Positions 57,795-64,000 of a stretch of DNA of 64,000 nt are shown in pieces. Each line of letters begins with the position of its first letter. The stretch's first letter is position 1. The stretch covers positions 221,193 through 285,192 of the forward strand of contig NZ_JOGO01000003.1 in the NCBI RefSeq assembly GCF_000719475.1, written 5' to 3'. The position numbers were made by a program, and so were the translations under genes. This DNA comes from Streptomyces sp. NRRL F-5630. Lineage in GTDB: Bacteria > Actinomycetota > Actinomycetes > Streptomycetales > Streptomycetaceae. The notes beneath the pieces were generated by a model. It was not told the DNA's origin, ran no database searches, and saw only the letters and a program-made list of their open reading frames with translations.

Positions 57795-58547
57795 TTGCCG
57801 TACCGCACCCTCGGCGCCGTCGTCGCCGCCGTCGCGCTCACCTTCGCCGGCACCGCCGCCCACGCCGCGCCGCGCCCCGTCGTCGGCGGCTCCGCGGTGG
57901 CCCCCGGCGAGTACCCCTGGACGGTCCATCTCTCGATGGGCTGCGGCGGCTCCCTCTACGCCGACGACCTCGTCCTCACCGCCGCGCACTGCCTCGACGG
58001 CACCGTCCGCCCCGACCAGGTCACCGCGACCCTCGGCACCACCGACCTCGACAGCCCCGACGCGCTCAAGGTGCGCGGCACCAAAGCCGTCCTCGCCCCG
58101 GGCTACGACGGATCGGGCAAGGACTGGGCCCTCCTCGAACTCGCCGAGCCCGTCGACCTCCCCACCCTCCCGCTCACCCCGTCGAAGCGCTACGACAAGG
58201 GCACCTTCACCGTCGCCGGCTGGGGCGCCACTCACGAGGACGGCACCGAGGTGCGCCGGCTCCGCGGCGTCCACGTCCCCTTCGTCGACGACCGCACCTG
58301 CGCCCGCACCTACGGCAAGGAGCTCGTCCCGGCCGAGGAACTCTGCGCGGGCAGGCCCCAGGGCGGCGCCGACGCCTGCCAGGGAGACTCCGGCGGTCCC
58401 CTCTTCCGCCCCGGCCCCTCGCGCGAACCCGTCCAGATCGGCATCGTCAGCTGGGGCCAGGGCTGCGGCCGCGCCCACACCCCCGGCGTCTACACCGAAC
58501 TGAGCCACTTCCGCGAGGACATCGCGAAGGCGGCACAGACGCTGTGA
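57795..58547 (+). CDS. Secreted trypsin-like serine protease
   Basis: This 250-residue protease of family S1 has a signal peptide (about 1-24, PYRTLGAVVAAVALTFAGTA, cut near AHA-AP), a very short propeptide and mature N-terminus VVGG at 29. The triad is His65 (LTAAHCL), Asp110 (KDWALLEL) and Ser199 (GDSGGP); Asp193 predicts trypsin-like cleavage after Arg/Lys. No ATG or GTG gives this frame a signal peptide; the TTG at 57795 with GAAAGG 7 nt upstream does. It resembles Streptomyces trypsins in length and in the six Cys. Confidence 0.88.
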   Translation: MPYRTLGAVVAAVALTFAGTAAHAAPRPVVGGSAVAPGEYPWTVHLSMGCGGSLYADDLVLTAAHCLDGTVRPDQVTATLGTTDLDSPDALKVRGTKAVLAPGYDGSGKDWALLELAEPVDLPTLPLTPSKRYDKGTFTVAGWGATHEDGTEVRRLRGVHVPFVDDRTCARTYGKELVPAEELCAGRPQGGADACQGDSGGPLFRPGPSREPVQIGIVSWGQGCGRAHTPGVYTELSHFREDIAKAAQTL

Positions 58548-58675
58548 CGCCGGGGGAGCGGCCCCGGGAGCGCCGGGGACCACCGCGGCACGGGCACCGG
58601 GACCATGGCGATGCGGGCCCCCGGACACCCGGGACCACGACGGCACGGGCCCCGGACCGGCCGAGCGGAGCGGGC

Positions 58676-60409
58676 TCAGCCCTCCACCGGCCGCAACCGC
58701 ACCGCCCCGGCCTCCCCGCCGTCCACGCCCTCGGGCCCCGCCAGCTCCAGGACCCGTAGCTCGTTCTCGCCCTCCGCCCGCACGACGGGCCCCGGCACGA
58801 AGAGCTCCCGCTGCGGTCCCTCGGACCAGTAGCGGCCCAGGCACACGCCGTTGAGCCACACGAAGCCCCGCCCCCACCCCGGCAGCGACAGCCAGGCGTC
58901 ACCCGCGGCGGCGGTCGTGAACGTGCCGCGGTGCAGGCCCCGCGCCCCCGCCACCGGCGGCGCCGTGAAGGGCAGCGCGGGCAGCGCGCCCTCCAGGTCC
59001 CGCAGGCGCAGCGGGGTCGCGCGAAAGCCGTGGAGGTACTGGGTCGCGTGCAGGACACCGCCCGGCAGACCCTTCGACTCGCCCAGCCGCGGCCCGTAGT
59101 TGACACGCCCCAGGGACTCCACCCACAGCTCGACCTCCGCCCCGCCTCCCATTGGCGTGCCCGGCGCGACCCGGACCCCGTCCACGTACATCTCGCACAG
59201 GTCCCGTACCTCCGGCAGCCGCAGGGGAAGCGGCGCGCGCGGCCCCGGGACACGCAGCCGGTAGCGGACCAGACCCCGGTCCACGCCCAGATCCTCGAAC
59301 GACGGAGCCCACGCCGACTCGCGCTCCCCGCCGCCCACCGCGTCCACGACCGCACCGAGCGGCGCCCACGCGGCGGGCCGCACGGACGCCTCCGCGCCGA
59401 GCGCCGGGGGAGCGGCGGGCAACTCCGGGAGCGGACCGTCCGCGTACGGTGCCAGGACCTCCCGCATGAGGTGGAACTTCCGCGTCGGACGGCCCGCCTC
59501 GTCGATCGGCGCGTCGTAGTCGTACGACGTCGTCGTCGCCGTGTACGCCTCGTCCTGCCACTCGCCGAGCCGGTTCGCGCCCTCCCAGCCGCCGTTCGAG
59601 CCGCCGTGCGCCATGTAGATGTTCACCGAGGCGCCCGCGTCGAGGATCGCCCGCAGCTCCGCCGCCGCGTCCACCGCGTCCCTGCGCTCCACCGCCTCGT
59701 CCCCCCAGTGCGTGAACCACCCGCACCAGAACTCCATGACCATCAAAGGGCCCTCGGGCCGCACCCGCCGCAGCGCCGCGAGCGCCTCCGCGCTCCCCGA
59801 GCCGAAGTTCACCGTCGCGAGCACCCCGGGCACCGTGCCGCCCGACAGCATCCAGTCCTCGGGACCGTCGGACGTGCACAACGGCACCGTCACCCCCACC
59901 TCACGCAGCAGCCCCTCCAGCCACCGCAGGTACAGGGCATCCGAGCCGTAACTCCCGTACTCGTTCTCCACCTGCACCAGGACCACGGGCCCGCCCCGGT
60001 CCGCCTGCCGCTCCACGACCTGCGGCAGCAGGCGCCGGAACCACTCCGCGACCGGCTCGGTGAAGCTCGCGTCCCGCGTCCGCAGCGGGCCCCTCAGCCA
60101 CGCGGGCAGCCCGCCGTTCTCCCACTCGGCGCAGATGTACGGCCCCGGGCGGACGATCGCGTACAGGCCCGCCTCCGCCGCCGCGTCCAGGAAACGACCG
60201 AGCGCCGCCACGTCCTCGTACCGCCCCCGCTCCGGCTCGTGCAGGTTCCACGGCACGTATGTCTCCACGCAGTTGAGGCCCAGTGCCCGCAGCATCCCCA
60301 GCCGGTGCGCCCATTGCCCCTCGTGCACCCGGAAGTAGTGCAACGCCCCGGAGAGCAGCCGCACGGGCCGCCCGTCCACGAGGAAATCCCGCTCGCCCGT
60401 GCCGAACAT
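58676..60409 (-). CDS. GH35 beta-galactosidase
   Basis: This 577-residue, signal-less cytoplasmic glycoside hydrolase of family 35 removes terminal beta-galactose. The barrel holds LLSGALHYFRVH, RPGPYICAEWENGGLPAWL, the acid/base Glu150 in QVENEYGSYG and the nucleophile Glu226 in MEFWCGWFTHWG. YMAHGGSNGGWEGAN marks the barrel end, and beta-sandwich domains follow (about 345-577). The ATG at 60409 lies only 50 bp from the divergent chorismate mutase gene. No transporter or regulator is adjacent. Confidence 0.93.
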   Translation of the reverse strand: MFGTGERDFLVDGRPVRLLSGALHYFRVHEGQWAHRLGMLRALGLNCVETYVPWNLHEPERGRYEDVAALGRFLDAAAEAGLYAIVRPGPYICAEWENGGLPAWLRGPLRTRDASFTEPVAEWFRRLLPQVVERQADRGGPVVLVQVENEYGSYGSDALYLRWLEGLLREVGVTVPLCTSDGPEDWMLSGGTVPGVLATVNFGSGSAEALAALRRVRPEGPLMVMEFWCGWFTHWGDEAVERRDAVDAAAELRAILDAGASVNIYMAHGGSNGGWEGANRLGEWQDEAYTATTTSYDYDAPIDEAGRPTRKFHLMREVLAPYADGPLPELPAAPPALGAEASVRPAAWAPLGAVVDAVGGGERESAWAPSFEDLGVDRGLVRYRLRVPGPRAPLPLRLPEVRDLCEMYVDGVRVAPGTPMGGGAEVELWVESLGRVNYGPRLGESKGLPGGVLHATQYLHGFRATPLRLRDLEGALPALPFTAPPVAGARGLHRGTFTTAAAGDAWLSLPGWGRGFVWLNGVCLGRYWSEGPQRELFVPGPVVRAEGENELRVLELAGPEGVDGGEAGAVRLRPVEG

Positions 60410-60445
60410 CGCCCACCCCTGTCCGCCCCGGCACCCCGGCCACCG

Positions 60446-60451
60446 TAGGCT
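60446..60451 (+). promoter_or_regulatory. Candidate -10 (TAGGCT) of the chorismate mutase gene
   Basis: TAGGCT ends 8 nt before ATG 60460, within a 50-bp spacer shared with the divergent beta-galactosidase gene. Confidence 0.45.
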
Positions 60452-60459
60452 CCGTGTCC

Positions 60460-60777
60460 ATGACCACCAGCAACGCCGAGGACGCCCGCGCCGAACTGCT
60501 CCGGCTCCGGGACAGCATCGACAACATCGACGCCGCTGTCATCTACATGCTCGCGGAACGCTTCAAGGCCACGCAGCAGGTCGGCCACCTCAAGGCCGCC
60601 CACCAGCTGCCCCCCGCCGACCCCGCCCGCGAGGCCCAGCAGATCGCCCGCCTCCGCCGCCTCGCCGAAAGCGCCAAACTCGACCCGGCCTTCGCCGAGA
60701 AGCTCCTCAACTTCATTGTGGCGGAGGTCATCCGGCACCACGAGCGCATCGCGGAGGAAGCGGGCGGCAAGAGCTGA
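60460..60777 (+). CDS. Chorismate mutase (AroQ class)
   Basis: This 105-residue all-helical chorismate mutase converts chorismate to prephenate for Phe/Tyr synthesis and so competes with TrpE. It has LLRLRDSIDNIDAAVIYMLA, the active-site RFKATQQVGHLKA, then DPAREAQQIARLRRLAES and the C-terminal helix FAEKLLNFIVAEVIRHHE. It is the stand-alone short form, with no dehydratase fusion and no signal peptide. ATG 60460 is chosen with the -10 at 60446; GTG 60454 is possible. Confidence 0.94.
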   Translation: MTTSNAEDARAELLRLRDSIDNIDAAVIYMLAERFKATQQVGHLKAAHQLPPADPAREAQQIARLRRLAESAKLDPAFAEKLLNFIVAEVIRHHERIAEEAGGKS

Positions 60778-60993
60778 GGCGCACGGGGCGGGCGGCGCAC
60801 CCGCACCCCGCCCCGTCGGGGCCGCTGCCCGGGGGGCGTGGTGGCGTCCCACCGGGGGCTGGGTGGGCGCGCGATCCGCGCTGTGCGGGCGCGTGCACGC
60901 GGACCGGCCCCGTACGGGCCGTGCGCGGGGCGCGCACGCGCGGTCCCCTCCCGTGGGAGCCGTGCGGGCGCGCGCCACGCCGCCCCGTACCCG

Positions 60994-61185
60994 CTACACC
61001 CCCGGCACCGACTCCACGTACCGGTACGCCCCGTCCTCCCGCCGGTACACGAGCGTCACCGCCTCGTCCTCCCGCGCCCCCTCCCACTTCGGCACCGCCG
61101 CGAACCGCAGCTCCGCACCCGGCTCCCCCTCCACCTCGTGCCGCTTCCCGTCCAGCGGACCCCCGTACAGCTCCACCACCGTCAC
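60994..61185 (-). CDS. Small conserved protein of unknown function
   Basis: This 63-residue protein is mostly beta-strand by appearance: TVVELYGGPLDGKRHEVEGE, AELRFAAVP, DEAVTLVYRREDGAYRYV. It lacks Cys, a signal peptide or a membrane helix. I do not know the family by name. GTG 61185 has GGAGGAG about 11 nt upstream on the minus strand, a strong argument that it is translated. It is divergent from pepN. Confidence 0.7.
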   Translation of the reverse strand: MTVVELYGGPLDGKRHEVEGEPGAELRFAAVPKWEGAREDEAVTLVYRREDGAYRYVESVPGV

Positions 61186-61299
61186 ACCGCTCACTCCTCC
61201 CACACAGCCGGACGCGCACAGTAGACCTCCCCACCCCCGCGCGCCACCATGCCGCGCCCTGCCTCCCGCAACCCCACCCGTCTCCGGCAGCATGTCCCC

Positions 61300-63792
61300 A
61301 TGTCCGTACTGACGCGCGACGAAGCGCACACCCGCTCCGCACTCCTCGACGTCCAGCGCTACGAGGTCCACCTCGACCTCACCCAGGGCCACGAGACCTT
61401 CGGCTCCACCACCGCCATCCACTTCACCGCCCGCACCGAAGGCGACACCTTCGTCGAGCTGAAGCCGGACACGCTGCACCGCATCGCCCTCGACGGCGCC
61501 CCCCTCGACCCCGCCCGCCTCGACGGCAATCGCTACCCCCTGCCCGCCCTCGCCGCGGGCGAACACACCCTCACCACCGAAGCGACCATGCGCTACTCCC
61601 GCACCGGCGAGGGCATGCACCGCTTCACCGACCCCAGCGACGGCGAGACCTACCTCTACACCCAGCTCTTCATGGAGGACGTCCAGCGCGTCCTGACCGC
61701 CTTCGACCAGCCCGACCTCAAGGCCGTCTTCGACCTCACCCTCACCGCCCCCGAAGGCTGGACCGTCCTCACCAACACCGTCACGACCCACGACGGCCAC
61801 GGCACCTGGACCGCCGCGACCACCCCTCTCATCTCCACCTACCTCCTCGCCATCGCCGCCGGACCCTGGCACTCCATCCGCACCGAGCACCGCGGCCTCC
61901 CCTTCGGCATCCACTGCCGCCGCTCCCTCGCCCCCTACCTCGACGCCGACGCCGAGGAGATCCTCGACGTCACCCGCGCGCTCTTCGACCGCTACCACGA
62001 GAAATTCACCGAGCCCTACCCCTTCGACTCCTACGACCAGGCATTCGTCCCGGAGTTCAACGCCGGCGCCATGGAGAACCCCGGACTCGTCACCTTCCGA
62101 GACGAGTTCGTCTACCGCTCCGCCGTCACGGAGACCGAACGCCAGACCCGCGCCATGGTCATCGCCCACGAGATGGCCCACATGTGGTTCGGCGACCTCG
62201 TCACGCTGCGCTGGTGGGACGACATCTGGCTCAACGAGTCCTTCGCCGAGTACATGGGCTACCAGACCCTCACCGAGGCCAGCACCCGCTTCGCCGACGC
62301 CTGGACCGAGTTCGTCGCCTCCCGCAAGACCTGGGGCTACGAGGCCGACCAGCGGCCCTCCACCCACCCCGTCGCCCCCGACGACGTCCCCGACACCGCC
62401 GCCGCCCTCCTCAACTTCGACGGCATCTCCTACGCCAAGGGCGCCTCCGCCCTCCGTCAACTCGTCGCCTGGCTCGGCGAGGAGGACTTCCTCGCGGGCA
62501 TCAACACCCACTTCGCCCGCCACAAGTTCGCCAACGCCTCCCTCGCCGACTTCCTCGACTCGCTCGCCTCCGCGACCGAACGCGACGTCCACGCCTGGGC
62601 CGAGTCCTGGCTGCGCACCACGGGCGTCGACACCCTCACCCCCGCCCTCGACGAGACCGGCACCCGCCTCACCGTCCGCCACGAGGGCACCCGCCCCCAC
62701 CGCGTCCGCCTCGGCCTGTGGGACCTCGACCCCGAGGGCGCCCCGCGCCGCCGCCCCGACACGTGGCTCGACCTCACCCCCGGCACCCCCACGACCGTCA
62801 CCGTCGAAGCCCCCCGCCCCGCACTCGTCCTCCTCAACGACCACGACCACACCTACGTCAAGACCGCCTTCGACGACGTCTCGCACGCCACCCTCACCGC
62901 CCACCTCTCCGGCATCACGGACCCCCTGAGCCGCGCCGTCGTCTGGACCGCGCTCCGCAACGCCGTCCGCGACAGCCGCCTCGCCCCCGCCGACTACCTC
63001 GCCGTCGTCCGCGCCCACCTCCCGCACGAGGACGACCCCGCCGTCGTCCGCGGCGTCCTCCAGTTCGCCCACACCCAGGTCGCCGACCTGTACACCGACA
63101 CCGCCCGGCGCCCCGAGGTCCTCGCCCTCCTCGGCGACACGTGCCGCGACCTCCTGCGCCGCACCGAGGACGGCCACAACCCCTCGCTGCGCCTCACCGC
63201 CGTACGCAACCTCCTCCACCTCGCCACGCGCCCCGAGACCCTCCAGGAGTGGTACGACGACGGCACCGTCCCCGGCGGCCCCGCCCTCGACCCCGAACTG
63301 CGCTGGGCACTCCTCACCCGCCTCGCCGTCCTCGGCGCCACCGACGAGGCCGCCATCGCCGCCGCACTCGACCGCGACCCGAGCGCCACCGGTCACGAGG
63401 GCGCCGCCCGCTGCCGCGCCGCCCTGCCGACCCCCGAGGCCAAGGAAGCCGCCTTCCACTCCCTCTTCGAGGACGACACCCTCTCCAACTACCTCTTCAC
63501 CGCCACCGCGCAGGGCTTCTGGCAGCCCGAACAGGCCGAGCTGCTGGCCCCCTACGTGGACCGCTACTACCCGGCCGCGCTCGCCCTCGCCGCCCGCCGC
63601 AGCCCCGCCCTCGCCCAGGCGGCTGGCCGGACCGCCTTCCCGAGGAGCGCCGTCACCCCCGCACACCTCGCCCTCGGCGAGGAAACCCTCCGCACGGCCA
63701 CCGACGCGACCCCGGCCCTGCGCCGCACCCTCGCCGACCAGCTCGACGACCTCCGCCGCGCCCTGCGGGTGCGGGAGAACGCGAAGGGCTGA
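61300..63792 (+). CDS. pepN: Aminopeptidase N
   Basis: This 830-residue M1 zinc metallopeptidase cleaves N-terminal residues from peptides in the cytoplasm. Family landmarks are the GAMEN exopeptidase motif (GAMENPGLVTF near 256), zinc site HEMAHMWF (His290, Glu291, His294) and the third ligand Glu313 in NESFAEY, then the ERAP1-like C-terminal helical domain. ATG 61300 fits the family start (SVLTRDEAHTRS). Its stop codon is the first unit of a 14-bp tandem repeat. Confidence 0.96.
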   Translation: MSVLTRDEAHTRSALLDVQRYEVHLDLTQGHETFGSTTAIHFTARTEGDTFVELKPDTLHRIALDGAPLDPARLDGNRYPLPALAAGEHTLTTEATMRYSRTGEGMHRFTDPSDGETYLYTQLFMEDVQRVLTAFDQPDLKAVFDLTLTAPEGWTVLTNTVTTHDGHGTWTAATTPLISTYLLAIAAGPWHSIRTEHRGLPFGIHCRRSLAPYLDADAEEILDVTRALFDRYHEKFTEPYPFDSYDQAFVPEFNAGAMENPGLVTFRDEFVYRSAVTETERQTRAMVIAHEMAHMWFGDLVTLRWWDDIWLNESFAEYMGYQTLTEASTRFADAWTEFVASRKTWGYEADQRPSTHPVAPDDVPDTAAALLNFDGISYAKGASALRQLVAWLGEEDFLAGINTHFARHKFANASLADFLDSLASATERDVHAWAESWLRTTGVDTLTPALDETGTRLTVRHEGTRPHRVRLGLWDLDPEGAPRRRPDTWLDLTPGTPTTVTVEAPRPALVLLNDHDHTYVKTAFDDVSHATLTAHLSGITDPLSRAVVWTALRNAVRDSRLAPADYLAVVRAHLPHEDDPAVVRGVLQFAHTQVADLYTDTARRPEVLALLGDTCRDLLRRTEDGHNPSLRLTAVRNLLHLATRPETLQEWYDDGTVPGGPALDPELRWALLTRLAVLGATDEAAIAAALDRDPSATGHEGAARCRAALPTPEAKEAAFHSLFEDDTLSNYLFTATAQGFWQPEQAELLAPYVDRYYPAALALAARRSPALAQAAGRTAFPRSAVTPAHLALGEETLRTATDATPALRRTLADQLDDLRRALRVRENAKG

Positions 63793-63828
63793 CGGCAGGG
63801 GGCTGACGGCAGGGGGCTGACGGCAGGG
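63787..63828 (+). repeat. 14-bp tandem repeat covering the pepN stop codon
   Basis: GGCTGACGGCAGGG is repeated three times with period 14, starting at 63787, 63801 and 63815. The first copy contains the last codon and stop of pepN. Confidence 0.85.
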
Positions 63829-63987
63829 GGTACGTACGCCCCTCGGCGGGCGGGTTCGGGGGAGCCGGCCGCTGCGGGCCGGGGGCGTGGGCGGGCGGGG
63901 TTGTGGCCGACCGTGGTGGGCCTGTTGTTGTCGGCCGGGTGCTGGGGGTCGGCTGTTGTGGGCCGGCCGTTGGCCGGGGTGGGGGCG
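63829..63987. other. Non-coding G/T-rich end region
   Basis: No gene is seen. From 63841 to 63987 the plus strand contains only two A residues and repeats words such as TGTTGT and GGCCGG, a strong strand asymmetry. Confidence 0.5.
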
Positions 63988-64000
63988 CTGTCTCTTATAC
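63988..64000 (+). other. Probable residual Nextera (Tn5 mosaic-end) adapter
   Basis: The final bases CTGTCTCTTATAC equal the first 13 bases of the Nextera transposase adapter read-through sequence. This is most likely a library artefact at a contig end and not genomic DNA. Confidence 0.85.

Noticed and set aside
58548..58675. Terminator between the trypsin and beta-galactosidase genes
   Set aside because: The spacer has an imperfect direct repeat (GGGACCAC...GGCACGGGC, twice) but no convincing stem-loop.

Overview
The window is a high-GC chromosomal segment that looks like Streptomyces or a very close relative. The evidence is GTG/ATG starts with 4-nt ATGA or GTGA overlaps, Streptomyces-type gas-vesicle proteins, the bifunctional PriA in place of HisA, a trpC-trpM-trpB-trpA block with the small Streptomyces protein TrpM, and HGxxPAAW, TIGR02234 and TIGR03085 proteins. 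I see no rRNA, tRNA, IS element, prophage or CRISPR array. The last 13 bases match the start of the Nextera transposase adapter, so the right edge is probably a contig end.

Layout: 1-9.7 kb holds a truncated membrane protein, a dienelactone-hydrolase-like protein, a membrane-tethered DsbA-like protein, a DUF2252 protein, the replicative polymerase dnaE and an NYN-domain protein. 9.9-15.5 kb is a complete ten-gene gas-vesicle operon on the minus strand (gvpO-A-F-G-Y-Z-J-L-S-K). 15.6-22.6 kb carries an ABC exporter pair, a DUF2567-like protein, YbaK, a LON-domain protein and two poorly characterised proteins. 22.9-28.6 kb is the his operon hisD-C-B-(52-aa membrane protein)-H-priA-ridA-hisF, followed by hisI. 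29.9-36.6 kb is the trp region: trpE, three small membrane-protein genes, then trpC-trpM-trpB-trpA. A second DsbA-like gene and lgt follow.

39.0-47.3 kb is the most unusual part. It is a seven-gene minus-strand operon with a 4-nt overlap at every junction: four different ADP-ribosylglycohydrolase-fold proteins, a PfkB/ribokinase, a CaiB/BaiF CoA-transferase and a CitE-like lyase. One of the four hydrolases has lost part of its metal-binding motif. No described pathway explains the whole set. A plausible reading is removal of ribose from ADP-ribosyl or nucleoside-like substrates, phosphorylation of the sugar, then CoA-dependent handling of an acyl remnant.

47.8-63.8 kb contains a VIT/CCC1-type transporter, gltB-gltD, a cold-shock protein with a long structured leader, a DEAD-box helicase, a secreted trypsin-like protease with a probable TTG start, a GH35 beta-galactosidase, chorismate mutase (supplying the same aromatic pathway as trp) and aminopeptidase N. 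Nitrogen assimilation (gltBD) and His/Trp synthesis dominate the region. Many genes have a TAnnnT-like -10 element only 6-9 nt before the start codon, which suggests frequent leaderless transcripts.
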